From positions 248,001 to 312,000 of the forward strand of contig NZ_BCWX01000003.1 of the NCBI RefSeq assembly GCF_001894805.1: a stretch of DNA of 64,000 nt, given 5' to 3'. Source of the stretch: Rhodococcus globerulus NBRC 14531. GTDB lineage: Bacteria; Actinomycetota; Actinomycetes; Mycobacteriales; Mycobacteriaceae. The first letter of the stretch is position 1. Each line of letters opens with the position of its first letter. Below are positions 48,350 to 57,991 of this stretch, in pieces. Position numbers and translations under genes: made by a program. The notes under the pieces are model-generated. The model was not told the DNA's origin. It worked only from the letters and a program-made list of their open reading frames with translations, and did no database searches.

Positions 48350-48892
48350 CTAGGTTTCGAGGCGGCGTAGGGAGCTGTCGAGCGTGCTCATGAGTTGGGC
48401 AAGCCTGTTCTTCCCTATCGGGGCAGTCGGGTATCGCCCGAGGACGTCGACCAGCACAGAGGTCGCGCGATCGCAGGTCGACTTTATGGACTGTGCTGCG
48501 GCGGCTTCATCGCCGCCCGCCTCGAGTTCGGCTACTCGGGCGGCACACGCCGCCGCTCGCAAGATGTGGCCGACTTGCGTCGCTCTCGCGATGGGGTGCA
48601 GGTAGGCAGCAGCTGCGGCGTCACCGCAGGCCCGTGCCGCGAGCTGCCCGGCCTCGCTCGTGATCTCCTGTGCAGCCCGGTGTGCATCGAGGGCGGCGAC
48701 GCGCTGCAAGATCGTTCTCGGCGCTCCGTCGGCGAAAGCCCGTGCGGCGTCGAGTGCAGCTCGCGGGCGTGGGTCGTCGGGTGCTTCGGCCTCGAAATAG
48801 GGCAGTAGCTGCTGAGCGCTTTCGGCGGCGAAGCTTGCGACTGTGCGTAACTCGTCTGCCGTCAATGGGAAGTCGCTGTGTGCCTGTGTCAT
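48350..48892 (-). CDS. Imm-5-like (putative immunity) protein
   Basis: 180 residues from ATG 48892. All-helical, Ala-rich, with the pattern TADELRTVASFAAESAQQLLPYFEAEAPDDPRPRAAL followed by AAAAYLHPIARATQVGHILRAAACAARVAEL. This is typical of a family of putative immunity proteins (Imm-5-like) seen widely in actinobacteria; some databases give it misleading names such as SbcC. No toxin gene is adjacent, so the immunity role is doubtful here. Confidence 0.75.
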   Translation of the reverse strand: MTQAHSDFPLTADELRTVASFAAESAQQLLPYFEAEAPDDPRPRAALDAARAFADGAPRTILQRVAALDAHRAAQEITSEAGQLAARACGDAAAAAYLHPIARATQVGHILRAAACAARVAELEAGGDEAAAAQSIKSTCDRATSVLVDVLGRYPTAPIGKNRLAQLMSTLDSSLRRLET

Positions 48893-48985
48893 CGCTTCGA
48901 TTCTCTCAGGTGGCTTTCCGGACCGTAATGCTACTGATCGAGAACCCGCTGACACCCGATTGCCTGTACCGACTACCGTCGAGGT

Positions 48986-50146
48986 GTGCGCTCAGAATCT
49001 CGTCGATCGAACATCCAGACTTTCCACGTCATGGACGTGTGGAAAGCCGCCACCGAACGTCAGCGGACTCATGGTGACGTCCTGACGCTGGCGGCCGGCC
49101 AGCCGTCGACGCCCGCGCCCACCCCGGTGCTGGCCGCAACGCGCGAGATCCTCGGCACAGAACTGTTGGGATACACCGAGACGTTCGGCATTCTTCCGCT
49201 TCGTGAGGCCATCGCCCGGTACCACGCGCAGAGTTCGGGAATCACCGTCGACGCCGATGACGTCGTTGTCACCACCGGATCTTCGGGTGCATTCACCTTG
49301 CTGTTCCTGGCGGCGTTCGACGAGGGCGATACCGTCGTCGTGGCGCGTCCAGGCTACCCGGCCTACCGCAATACGCTTGCGGCGCTGGGATGTAACGTCG
49401 TGGAACTCGATTGTGGCCCAGCTACCAGGTACCAGCCGACCGTTGAGATGCTCGACGCGCTGCCGACGCCGCCGGCCGGACTGATCGTTGCCAGCCCCGC
49501 CAACCCGACGGGTACCGTCATCGCACCCGAAGAGCTTGCCGCGCTGGCGAAGTGGTGCGACAAGAACGGAACATTGCTGATTTCCGACGAGATCTATCAC
49601 GGCATCGGCTACGGAGACCAGCAGACGTCGAGTGCCTGGGAAACGTCCCGCGAATCCGTGGTCATCGGCTCGGTGTCCAAGTACTTCTCCATGACCGGGT
49701 GGCGTCTCGGCTGGATGCTGGTGCCCACTTACCTGCGTCGCCCGCTACAGAGACTGGCGTCGAACATGACCGTGTGCCCGCCCGCAATTTCGCAGTACGC
49801 CGCAATCGAAGCGTTCTCGGCGGAAGCGAAGATCGAGCTGGACGGCCACGTCGAGCGGTACGCGCTCAACCGTGAACTTCTGCTGACAGGCCTGCCGAAA
49901 CTCGGCATCACCGAACTTGCTCCTGCGGACGGCGCTTTCTACGTGTACGCCGATATCGGACATCTGTGCGGCGACGAGGGCGCAACTGCCTGGTGCTCGC
50001 GGTTGCTGACAGATACCGGAGTCGCGCTTGCGCCGGGAATCGACTTCGACACGGTGCACGGAGATCGGATGGTTCGCCTCTCGTTTGCCGGTGCCACTGC
50101 GGATATCGAAGAGGCGCTGCGACGCCTCGAAACGTGGCTCACGTAA
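48986..50146 (+). CDS. PLP-dependent class I/II aminotransferase
   Basis: 386 residues, GTG start (a second GTG overlaps at 48984). Fold type I: GYTETFGILPLREAIARYH, ASPANPTGTVI with Asn and Pro contacts, SDEIYHGIGYG with the PLP ring Asp/Tyr, and the Schiff-base lysine in GSVSKYFSMTGWRLGWM, plus FDTVHGDRMVRLSFA with the carboxylate-binding Arg. It moves an amino group between an amino acid and a keto acid; substrate open (aspartate, aromatic or similar). Followed by a TetR gene on the same strand. Confidence 0.9.
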   Translation: MRSESRRSNIQTFHVMDVWKAATERQRTHGDVLTLAAGQPSTPAPTPVLAATREILGTELLGYTETFGILPLREAIARYHAQSSGITVDADDVVVTTGSSGAFTLLFLAAFDEGDTVVVARPGYPAYRNTLAALGCNVVELDCGPATRYQPTVEMLDALPTPPAGLIVASPANPTGTVIAPEELAALAKWCDKNGTLLISDEIYHGIGYGDQQTSSAWETSRESVVIGSVSKYFSMTGWRLGWMLVPTYLRRPLQRLASNMTVCPPAISQYAAIEAFSAEAKIELDGHVERYALNRELLLTGLPKLGITELAPADGAFYVYADIGHLCGDEGATAWCSRLLTDTGVALAPGIDFDTVHGDRMVRLSFAGATADIEEALRRLETWLT

Positions 50147-50210
50147 CAATCAACAGGACGTTCGGGCTGTTTTCCGGTGCCGACACTGCTGAAACTGGCA
50201 CGATGGAAAC

Positions 50211-50816
50211 GTGTCGGGAGCCGCAACACCCAAGGGAGCAAAACGCCGCCAAGCGTTGGTGGCGTCTGCTGCTGAACTTTTGCTGGAAGGTGGATTCGAC
50301 GCGGTTCGTCATCGCGCGGTCGCTACCAGGGCCGGTCTTCCGCTGGCCTCGACAACCTATTACTTCGACTCGCTCGACGATCTCATTGCGTGTGCCGTCG
50401 AGTTGAACGGTAATGCCGACATGGATGCGGTTCGGGCCCGTGTTGCGGCGGTGACTCAGCGTCGCCGGGGCCCGGAGTCCACCGTCGACCTGCTGGTGGA
50501 GGTTCTGCTCGGCGAAGACGAGAAGCGGCCGGAGAGCCGAGAACGATTGATCGCGCGGTACGAGAGATTTGTGGCGTGCGCCCGCCACCCGGCACTGCGT
50601 GAAGTCCAGTTGCGATTGCGCGCGCAACTGGACGAGGCGCTCACCGAGGCGTTGGCACGGTCGGGTCGCACCAGCTCGGAAGGGCAGTTGCGACGCCTTG
50701 TTGCGATGGTCGACGGCGCCATGATCTCGGCCCTGGGGGAGTACGACCCCGATCCACGTGGATTGGCGCGCGGAATGCTCCTCGAATCCATCGACGTGAT
50801 GGCCCCACCTGCGTAG
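50211..50816 (+). CDS. TetR-family regulator
   Basis: 201 residues, GTG start, 64 bases after the aminotransferase. HTH RRQALVASAAELLLEGGFDAVRHRAVATRAGLPLASTTYYFDSLDDLIACAVEL. The C-terminal domain (PF17940-like TetR group) has HPALREVQLRLRAQLDEAL. Such regulators sit next to purB in related genomes. Targets unknown; may control the preceding aminotransferase or itself. Confidence 0.85.
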   Translation: MSGAATPKGAKRRQALVASAAELLLEGGFDAVRHRAVATRAGLPLASTTYYFDSLDDLIACAVELNGNADMDAVRARVAAVTQRRRGPESTVDLLVEVLLGEDEKRPESRERLIARYERFVACARHPALREVQLRLRAQLDEALTEALARSGRTSSEGQLRRLVAMVDGAMISALGEYDPDPRGLARGMLLESIDVMAPPA

Positions 50817-50856
50817 GGGTAACAGCACTGTTCACGCACCGTTAGACTGAGGCCTC

Positions 50857-52278
50857 GTGAGCCGCATCCCGAATGTCCTTGCCAACCGTTACGCCAGCCC
50901 GGAGCTTGCAGCTCTGTGGTCTCCCGAGCACAAGATTGTGCTCGAACGACAGTTGTGGGTGGCGGTGTTGCGGGCACAGGCTGAGCTGGGCATCGACATT
51001 CCGGCCGACGCTATTGCCGATTACGAGCGAGTCATCGACAACGTCGATCTTGCGTCCATCGCGGATCGTGAGCGCGTCACCCGCCACGACGTGAAGGCAC
51101 GTATCGAGGAGTTCAACGCTCTTGCCGGTCACGAGCAGGTTCACAAGGGCATGACCAGCCGCGACCTCACCGAGAACGTCGAGCAGTTGCAGATCGTCCG
51201 CTCACTCGAGCATGTCTACAGCCACGGCATCGCCGTCGCCGCCCGTCTGGGTGAGCGCGCTGCCGAGTACTCGTCCATCGTGATGGCCGGACGCTCGCAC
51301 AACGTCGCAGCTCAGGCGACGACATTGGGCAAGCGTTTTGCTTCCGCAGCCGACGAACTGCTGGTCGGTTTGACCCGTCTGCGTGAGCTGATCGACCGTT
51401 ACCCGCTGCGCGGAATCAAGGGCCCGATGGGTACGGCTCAGGACATGCTCGACCTTCTGGACGGTGATGCGGCGAAGCTCGAGCAGCTCGAGACGAAGGT
51501 TGCCGAGCACCTCGGGTTCACCAACGTTCTCACCAGCGTCGGCCAGATCTACCCGCGCTCGCTCGATCACGACGTCATCTCCGCGCTCGTTCAGGTGGGC
51601 GCAGCGCCGTCGTCGTTCGCTCACACCATCCGTTTGATGGCCGGCCACGAACTGGTGACCGAAGGCTTCCAGCCGGGCCAGGTCGGCAGCTCCGCGATGC
51701 CGCACAAGATGAACACCCGCTCGTGCGAGCGCGTCAACGGCCTACAGGTCATCCTGCGCGGCTACGGGTCCATGGCTGCCGAGATGGCGGGCGCTCAGTG
51801 GAACGAAGGCGACGTCTTCTGCTCCGTCATTCGCCGAGTCGCATTGCCCGACGCATTCTTTGCCATCGACGGCATGTTCGAGACGTTCCTGACCGTGCTC
51901 GCCGAAATGGGCGCGTACCCGGCCGTCATCGAGAAGGAACTGACCCGCTACCTGCCGTTCCTCGCAACGACGCGTGTACTCATGGCAGCAGTTCGCGCCG
52001 GTGTCGGACGTGAGACCGCGCACGAAGCCATCAAGGAAAATGCTGTCGCCGTGGCACTCGCGATGCGTGAAGAGGGCAAGGAACCCGATCTGCTCGATCG
52101 CCTGGCTGCGGACGACCGACTTCCCCTGGATCGCGCTGCCCTCGACGAGGCACTCGCGGACAAGGCGGCCTTCATCGGTGCCGCGTCGGCTCAGGTCGAC
52201 GCCGTAGTGGCCGAGGTACAGAAGCTTGTCGACGCCAATCCTGAAGCTGCGGCATACGCGCCGTCGCCGATTCTGTAG
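50857..52278 (+). CDS. purB: Adenylosuccinate lyase PurB
   Basis: 473 residues, GTG start. Acts twice in purine synthesis: SAICAR to AICAR, and adenylosuccinate to AMP, releasing fumarate. Fumarase/aspartase fold with GMTSRDLTENVEQLQ, GRSHNVAAQATTLGKR with the catalytic His, and signature SSAMPHKMNTRSCERV (about 277-292) with the flexible-loop Ser. Full length. TAGACT at 50843-50848 puts the transcript start at the GTG, so leaderless. A strong hairpin follows. Confidence 0.96.
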   Translation: MSRIPNVLANRYASPELAALWSPEHKIVLERQLWVAVLRAQAELGIDIPADAIADYERVIDNVDLASIADRERVTRHDVKARIEEFNALAGHEQVHKGMTSRDLTENVEQLQIVRSLEHVYSHGIAVAARLGERAAEYSSIVMAGRSHNVAAQATTLGKRFASAADELLVGLTRLRELIDRYPLRGIKGPMGTAQDMLDLLDGDAAKLEQLETKVAEHLGFTNVLTSVGQIYPRSLDHDVISALVQVGAAPSSFAHTIRLMAGHELVTEGFQPGQVGSSAMPHKMNTRSCERVNGLQVILRGYGSMAAEMAGAQWNEGDVFCSVIRRVALPDAFFAIDGMFETFLTVLAEMGAYPAVIEKELTRYLPFLATTRVLMAAVRAGVGRETAHEAIKENAVAVALAMREEGKEPDLLDRLAADDRLPLDRAALDEALADKAAFIGAASAQVDAVVAEVQKLVDANPEAAAYAPSPIL

Positions 52279-52290
52279 GGGCTACCCCCC

Positions 52291-52330
52291 GTGCGCCTTT
52301 TTGGTAGTGGCCACTGCCGAAAAGGCGCAC
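52291..52330. terminator. Terminator after purB
   Basis: GTGCGCCTTTT (52291-52301) pairs with AAAAGGCGCAC (52320-52330); the loop itself is a near-palindrome (GGTAGTGGCCACTGCC), giving a long stem. The HIT gene starts 13 bases later. Confidence 0.85.
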
Positions 52331-52343
52331 AGGGTCGAAGACC

Positions 52344-52760
52344 ATGAACTGCATCTTCTGCTCCATCATCGCCGGCGAAGCCGAGGCAAGTGTTGTCTAC
52401 GACGACGCGAATGTACTTGCCTTCATGGATATTCGGCCGTTCACGTCGGGGCATCTGCTGGTGGTGCCGAAGCGTCATGCCAGCGGATTGTCGACCCTCG
52501 ATTTCGACGAAGGTGCCAGGATATTTGCAGTCGCGCAAAAGATCGCCACAGCGATGCGTACCGGACATCTGCCCGTCGACGGGGTGAACCTGCATCTCTC
52601 TGACGGAGCCGTTGCAGGGCAGGAAGTTTTCCATGTTCATCTGCACGTCATTCCGCGCAATCGGGGCGACGGTTTCGGGCTTCGTGCAATTCCGCGCACA
52701 CCCACCAGGTCAGTTCTCGACAGTACGGCTGCTGTCATCCGAGACGCCCTGATCCAGTAG
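52344..52760 (+). CDS. HIT-family hydrolase (Hint-like)
   Basis: 138 residues, ATG start. N-terminal CIFCSIIAGE with the Cys pair that often binds zinc, RPFTSGHLLVVPKRHA, and HIT motif HVHLHVIPR (97-105), giving the complete HINT/Fhit-like fold. It hydrolyses AMP-linked phosphoramidates or dinucleotides. It begins right after the purB terminator, so it must read from a promoter inside or through the hairpin. Confidence 0.9.
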   Translation: MNCIFCSIIAGEAEASVVYDDANVLAFMDIRPFTSGHLLVVPKRHASGLSTLDFDEGARIFAVAQKIATAMRTGHLPVDGVNLHLSDGAVAGQEVFHVHLHVIPRNRGDGFGLRAIPRTPTRSVLDSTAAVIRDALIQ

Positions 52761-53056
52761 TTCACCCGACGTGGGTGCTTCGGGGACTTTGGTTATCGAG
52801 CTACCGTGGGGCCGACTGCTGGTGGTATCGCCGTTGATGCACATCATGGTTCTCGTATTTCCGCTTCTACGGTCCGCTGGAACCCTATTTCGATCGAAGT
52901 CGGAAACTGGGAGATATCACTCTGGTCCGGTGAGGCCGAAATATACCGCGGTTATCGAACGTAAACGGGCAATCCGGCAAATCGGTGTAACTGTGCGTCT
53001 GTCATCATCGAGATCGATAACGTGGTTTAAATACCACCGAGCTGGAGGATGATCGC

Positions 53057-53716
53057 GTGATTACAGTTCTCATCGCCGACGATCAGCAGGTTGTCCGTCA
53101 AGGGTTCGAGCTTTTCCTCACCGATCACCCTCGCATCGAGGTCGTCGGCCATGCGGCATCGGGATTCGAAGCACTTCAGCAAGTCCGATTGCTTCAACCG
53201 GACGTGGTTCTCATGGATATCCGCATGCCGCACGGTGACGGGCTGACTGCGACTTTCGAGGTTCTGAAGGAATTCCCGAAAACTCGCATTATCGTCGTAA
53301 CGACGTTCGACCTCGACGAGTACGTTTTTGGTGCGCTCGACCTAGGCGCGGTCGGGTTCCTGCTCAAAGACACCGACCCGGACGATTTGGTGGACGCGGT
53401 CATTGCCGCTGCAGACGGTGGCTCGGTATTGTCGCCGAAGCTCACCCGCAGAATGGTCGCCGAATTCGCGCGTCGTAAACCGTCTGCCCCAGTCGAATTT
53501 CCCGACCACGGATTGAGCGTTCGGGAAATGGAAGTGGTCCAGCTACTTTCGAGTGGGTTGGGTAACGGTGAGGTGGCCGACGCGATGAAACTCGAACTGA
53601 GCACGGTGAAATCGCATATCGGCAATATCTGCCGGAAACTCGATGTCCGCACGCGGGTGCAGATTGTCATCTGGGCGTATCGGAACAATATGGTGAGAGA
53701 TTCACGGGTTCGATAA
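53057..53716 (+). CDS. Orphan NarL/LuxR-family response regulator
   Basis: 219 residues, GTG start after GGAGGATGATC. Receiver with ADDQ, Asp54 in VVLMDIRMPHGDG and Lys in LLKDTDPD; LuxR-type HTH at about 153-210 with LSVREMEVVQLLSSGLGNGEVADAMKLELSTVKSHIGNICRKL. No kinase gene is adjacent, so it is an orphan. The 296 bases before it hold no gene I can see. Target unknown. Confidence 0.9.
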   Translation: MITVLIADDQQVVRQGFELFLTDHPRIEVVGHAASGFEALQQVRLLQPDVVLMDIRMPHGDGLTATFEVLKEFPKTRIIVVTTFDLDEYVFGALDLGAVGFLLKDTDPDDLVDAVIAAADGGSVLSPKLTRRMVAEFARRKPSAPVEFPDHGLSVREMEVVQLLSSGLGNGEVADAMKLELSTVKSHIGNICRKLDVRTRVQIVIWAYRNNMVRDSRVR

Positions 53717-53719
53717 GAG

Positions 53720-53762
53720 CACGTGGTGCCCGCCTCCGCAAAGCGGCGACGAACACCACGTG
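53720..53762. terminator. Bidirectional hairpin between convergent genes
   Basis: CACGTGGTG (53720-53728) and CACCACGTG (53754-53762), separated by 25 bases with an inner GC-rich stem (CCGC/GCGG). Confidence 0.7.
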
Positions 53763-53771
53763 AGAGTGCAC

Positions 53772-54689
53772 TTATCCGAGCAGCTTTGCCTTCAGCGTTG
53801 CGATAGTCGACCGACTGAGCCCGAGGCCCTCGGTCAGGTAGCGATCGATGGTTCCGTAAGAGGATTCCACTTGATCGAGTCCGGCTTCGATGTAACCGGC
53901 CTCGACTCCGAGGAGAGGCTCCATATTGGTTGCCACTGCCGGACCAGCCACGCTGGAGATGTACGCGAGTGTCGCCTTGATGCTTTCGGTCGAGTACTCG
54001 TTGGTCAGCATGTAATCACTCATGATCGTGGCGCGGTCGACGCCGGCGATGCTCAGAAGCAACATCGAGGCCCAGCCGGTGCGGTCCTTACCGGCGGTGC
54101 AGTGAAAGACCTGTGGCCCATCGGTTTCCGCGAGCGACGTGAGCAGTTGAGTGAATCCGGCCCGTTCTGCGGTGCCCGTGACGAACGCGCGGTTTGCATC
54201 CTGCATCAACGACCGGGCTTCTTCGGGCGACTTGATCTGGAATGCCATCTGGTAGATGTCGCCGGCCAGGACCGGGATGTTCTCGTAAGCGACCCCGGCA
54301 GGCAGAACATCCGGCTTGTCGGCGATTTCGGCTGCGGTGCGCAGGTCGTAGACCTTGGTCAATCCGAGTGACTCCAAGGCAGCCATGTCGGCGCCCTTCG
54401 GTGTGATGGCATTGGCCCGGTAGAGAACACCCTTGTTGACGTGTTGGCCGAAGGAGCCCGAGTACCCGGATCCGGTCCCGGCGACGTCGCGGAAGTTGTC
54501 GATACCCACCAGGCGCGGAGCATCGGCAACCTGCTGTGAGCTGCCGAAATCCAAAGAGCCGAAGTCGAGCGAGCCGACGGGCGGCTGGGGAGCAGCCTGG
54601 GCAAGTGCAGCGCCGCCGATCAGGAGACTGCTCGAGATCGCCAGTGCTGCGACGGCACGGACGCCGGTGTTGCGTGAAGTTCGTGACAT
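53772..54689 (-). CDS. Secreted protein-tyrosine phosphatase-like protein
   Basis: 305 residues from ATG 54689 with AAGGA in front; the longer frame is not used. Signal peptide (about 1-32, cleaved after AQA). The active-site P-loop HCTAGKDRTG (196-205) has the nucleophile Cys197 and Arg203. The overall sequence (NFRDVAGTG, GVLYRANA, YDLRTAAEIADKPD) matches the actinobacterial tyrosine/serine phosphatase family that includes M. tuberculosis PtpB. Unlike PtpB it carries a Sec signal and a repeat GSLDFGSLDFGS near residue 40. Substrate unknown. Confidence 0.88.
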   Translation of the reverse strand: MSRTSRNTGVRAVAALAISSSLLIGGAALAQAAPQPPVGSLDFGSLDFGSSQQVADAPRLVGIDNFRDVAGTGSGYSGSFGQHVNKGVLYRANAITPKGADMAALESLGLTKVYDLRTAAEIADKPDVLPAGVAYENIPVLAGDIYQMAFQIKSPEEARSLMQDANRAFVTGTAERAGFTQLLTSLAETDGPQVFHCTAGKDRTGWASMLLLSIAGVDRATIMSDYMLTNEYSTESIKATLAYISSVAGPAVATNMEPLLGVEAGYIEAGLDQVESSYGTIDRYLTEGLGLSRSTIATLKAKLLG

Positions 54690-54983
54690 GTGAAAGTCCT
54701 TCGTGGAGAGGGAATCTGAATTCGCGAGAGGCTCTGAATCGAGTGTGGACCCGCGAAACCCGCAAATTCGATGGGCCTCCCACCCAATGGGAGATCTGCT
54801 TCGGCGGGGTTGTCTGCAAACTGGCAGTTCATCAACTGTGACGGCGGCCTCTCGCGCACCGGGCCTGGCTAGCTGCATTATCCGGTTAAGCAGGGCAGAC
54901 GGCTCCCCGGACGGGGAGTCTCTGTACCCGTCCTGGCTACCAGGGTTCTGTACGAACTGCGAACGCCCGATAGGGTGATAAGC
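54690..54983. other. Divergent promoter region between phosphatase and purC
   Basis: 294 bases without a gene. Contains an inverted repeat CTCCCC-GGAC-GGGGAG (54903-54918) and a TAGGGT box (54971-54976) 7 bases before the purC GTG. No riboswitch recognised. Confidence 0.5.
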
Positions 54984-55877
54984 GTGCGTCCTACACTTGA
55001 TTCCTACACTCATCTGGCCGGTGGCAAGGTCCGTGACCTTTACACGATCGACGACGAGCACTTGCTGCTGGTCGCGAGTGATCGGATCTCGGCCTACGAT
55101 CACGTGCTCAGCACGCCGATTCCGGACAAAGGCCGCGTCCTCACCGCGATGAGCGTGTTCTTCTTCAACGTCCTCGGCGGCAACAATCACCTCGCAGGTG
55201 AGCCGGACGACGACCGCATCCCCGAAGAGGTTCTCGGGCGTGCGCTGGTTGTGCGCTCGCTCGACATGATTCCCGTCGAATGTGTGGTCCGAGGATTCCT
55301 CACGGGTTCCGGTCTGGTCGATTACCAGAAGACCGGCGCGGTGTGCGGCGTCAACCTTCCGGAGGGCCTCGTGGAAGCGTCACGCTTGCCCGATCCGATC
55401 TTCACCCCGGCGTCCAAGGCTGCTCTCGGAGATCACGACGAGAACATCAGCTTTGATCAGGTAGTGGAGAAGGTCGGTCAGACGCTCGCGATTCAGCTTC
55501 GTGAGGACACCCTCGACGTGTATGCGCGAGCATCCAATTTTGCCGCTGATCGCGGAATCATCCTCGCCGACACCAAGCTCGAGTTCGGTCTCGACGGGGG
55601 CGGCAATCTCGTGCTGGCCGACGAGGTGCTGACACCTGATTCCTCGCGGTACTGGCCACTCGAAGGCTTCGAGCCTGGCAAGGTTCAGCCGAGCTTCGAC
55701 AAGCAGTTCGTTCGCGACTGGCTGACCGGCCCCGAATCCGGATGGGATCGGGCGTCCGATACCCCGCCGCCGGCTTTGCCGCAGGAGATTGTCGACGCGA
55801 CCCGTGCGCGCTACATCGAAGCGTACGAACGTATTTCCGGATTGTCCTTCGCAGATTGGGTCGGTCCCAGCGCATGA
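54984..55877 (+). CDS. purC: SAICAR synthetase PurC
   Basis: 297 residues from GTG 54984. The GTG 9 bases upstream is less likely because TAGGGT (54971-54976) would start transcription at 54984, giving a leaderless mRNA. The enzyme joins CAIR and aspartate with ATP. Signature elements: GKVRDLY near the start, [26 protein letters not shown], and the ATP-site stretch [22 protein letters not shown]. Single-domain bacterial type. Overlaps the ptrB start by 4 bases. Confidence 0.96.
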   Translation: MRPTLDSYTHLAGGKVRDLYTIDDEHLLLVASDRISAYDHVLSTPIPDKGRVLTAMSVFFFNVLGGNNHLAGEPDDDRIPEEVLGRALVVRSLDMIPVECVVRGFLTGSGLVDYQKTGAVCGVNLPEGLVEASRLPDPIFTPASKAALGDHDENISFDQVVEKVGQTLAIQLREDTLDVYARASNFAADRGIILADTKLEFGLDGGGNLVLADEVLTPDSSRYWPLEGFEPGKVQPSFDKQFVRDWLTGPESGWDRASDTPPPALPQEIVDATRARYIEAYERISGLSFADWVGPSA

Positions 55878-57991
55878 GCCTCGTCCCGCCGGTCGCGAAG
55901 AAGGTTCCCACCGAACGCACCCATCACGGACACACGTTCGTCGACGAGTACGAGTGGCTGCGGGACAAGGACAACGCCGAGGTAGTGGCGTATCTCGAAG
56001 CCGAGAATGCGTATACCGAGGAGCAGACGGCGCATCTGGAGCCGTTGCGCGAGAAGATCTTCCAGGAGATCAAATCGCGCACCCAGGAAACGGATATGTC
56101 GGTACCCACCCGGATGGGTAAGTGGTGGTACTACGCCCGTAGCGTCGAAGGTAAGTCGTACAACGTTCACTGCCGTTGCCCGATCGCCGACGACGGTGAC
56201 TGGACGCCGCCCAACTTGACCCCCGGGGTTGAACTGGACGGCGAACAGATCCTCATGGACGGCAACCTCGAGGCAGAAGGGCACGACTTCTTCTCTCTCG
56301 GCGCGTTTTCCATCAGCGAGGACGGCACCCTGCTGGCGTACTCCGTGGACGTCGTCGGTGACGAGCGGTACACGCTGCGGTTCAAGAACCTCGAGACCGG
56401 GGAAATCCTCGGTGACGAGATTCCCGACACCGCTCCCGGCGCAACCTGGGCACTTGATCACAGCCATGTCTTCTACATGACTGTCGACGAATCCTGGCGT
56501 CCGGACACCGTGTGGCGCCACAAGCTGGGAACGCCGCAGAGCCAAGATGTTTCGGTGTTCCACGAACCGGATGAGCGGTACTGGGTGTCGGTCGGTTCGA
56601 CGCGCAGCGAGAAGTACCTGGTGATCTGGGTCGGTTCCAAGGTGACCAGCGAGGGCTGGATCCTCGAATCGGCCAACCCGGAAGGTGACTTCCGTGTGAT
56701 CATTCCGCGTCGTGAAGGCGTCGAATACGGCGCGGAGCATGCCGTGATCGGGGGAGAAGACCGCTTCCTCATCCTCCACAACGACGTAGTGGACGGTGTG
56801 AAGGCCGAGAACTTCGTGCTGGTGGAGGCTCCGGTATCGGATCCGACGAACATGACGACGTTGATCGCGCACAGCGACGACGTGCGGCTGGAAGAAGCCG
56901 AGGCTTTTGCCGGCCACATCGTGCTGAGTTACCGCCGCGAGGCGTTGACCCGAGTTGCCGTGTGGCCGTTGACAGCTGACGGCTACGGCGAGCGTCACGA
57001 GATCGATTTCGACGAAGAGCTCTTCAGTATCGGAATGGGATCGAATCCGGAATGGGCGCAGCCCACCATCCGGTTGGGCTTCACGTCTTTCATCACTCCC
57101 GGTCAGGTGTACGACTACTACGTCGCCAGCGGTGAACTGGCGCTGCGGAAGTCGCAGCCCGTGCTCGGCGATTTCGACGCGAAGAACTACGTGCAGCGAC
57201 GTGATTGGGCAGTGGCCGAGGACGGTACCCGCATTCCGCTCTCGATCGTTCGCAAGGCCGGCGCCCCCGAAGGTCCGGCGCCGTTGCTGTTGTACGGCTA
57301 CGGTTCCTACGAGGCCAGCATCGACCCGTCGTTCTCGGTTGCGCGGTTGTCGCTACTCGATCGCGGTGTTGTGTTTGTTGTCGCGCATGTACGCGGCGGC
57401 GGTGAGATGGGCCGGCATTGGTACGAGAACGGCAAGACTCTTACCAAGAAAAACACGTTTACCGACTTCGTCTCCTGTGCACGGCATTTGATCGATACCG
57501 GCGTCACCGCCGCCGATCGTATGGTTGCCGACGGTGGTAGCGCGGGTGGCCTACTCATGGGTGCTGTAGCCAACCTCGCACCGGAACTCTTTGCCGGCAT
57601 TCTTGCGAATGTGCCGTTTGTGGATCCGCTGACGTCCATCCTCGACCCGTCGCTGCCGCTGACGGTCATCGAGTGGGACGAGTGGGGAAATCCTTTGCAC
57701 AACAAGGCTGTCTACGAGTACATGCACTCGTACAGTCCATACGAGAACGTGGAAGCCAAGGACTACCCGGCGATTCTGGCCATCACCAGTATCAACGACA
57801 CCCGAGTGCTGTACGTCGAACCGGCGAAGTGGGTCGCGAAACTGCGTGCCACCAAGACCGGCGACGCTCCACTACTTCTCAAGACCGAGATGAGCGCAGG
57901 ACACGGTGGTGTCAGCGGTCGTTACGAGAAGTGGAAGGAAGTTGCCTTCGAGTTCGCGTGGGTTCTCGACACCGTCGGGGCGGCGAACTAG
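55874..57991 (+). CDS. ptrB: Protease II / prolyl oligopeptidase family S9 (PtrB)
   Basis: 705 residues from ATG 55874, overlapping the purC stop. N-terminal beta-propeller (about 60-410) and a C-terminal alpha/beta hydrolase domain. Catalytic triad: Ser556 in [11 protein letters not shown], Asp642 in ITSINDTRV, His677 in [14 protein letters not shown]. Oligopeptidase B type enzymes cut short peptides after basic residues in the cytoplasm. The purC-ptrB order is the same as in M. tuberculosis, where the ptrB frame is split into ptrBa and ptrBb; here it is intact. Confidence 0.92.
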   Translation: MSLVPPVAKKVPTERTHHGHTFVDEYEWLRDKDNAEVVAYLEAENAYTEEQTAHLEPLREKIFQEIKSRTQETDMSVPTRMGKWWYYARSVEGKSYNVHCRCPIADDGDWTPPNLTPGVELDGEQILMDGNLEAEGHDFFSLGAFSISEDGTLLAYSVDVVGDERYTLRFKNLETGEILGDEIPDTAPGATWALDHSHVFYMTVDESWRPDTVWRHKLGTPQSQDVSVFHEPDERYWVSVGSTRSEKYLVIWVGSKVTSEGWILESANPEGDFRVIIPRREGVEYGAEHAVIGGEDRFLILHNDVVDGVKAENFVLVEAPVSDPTNMTTLIAHSDDVRLEEAEAFAGHIVLSYRREALTRVAVWPLTADGYGERHEIDFDEELFSIGMGSNPEWAQPTIRLGFTSFITPGQVYDYYVASGELALRKSQPVLGDFDAKNYVQRRDWAVAEDGTRIPLSIVRKAGAPEGPAPLLLYGYGSYEASIDPSFSVARLSLLDRGVVFVVAHVRGGGEMGRHWYENGKTLTKKNTFTDFVSCARHLIDTGVTAADRMVADGGSAGGLLMGAVANLAPELFAGILANVPFVDPLTSILDPSLPLTVIEWDEWGNPLHNKAVYEYMHSYSPYENVEAKDYPAILAITSINDTRVLYVEPAKWVAKLRATKTGDAPLLLKTEMSAGHGGVSGRYEKWKEVAFEFAWVLDTVGAAN

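Noticed and set aside
54690-54983. Riboswitch upstream of purC
   Set aside because: Only a short GC hairpin is present; no purine, PRPP or ZTP aptamer motifs recognised, and purC appears leaderless.
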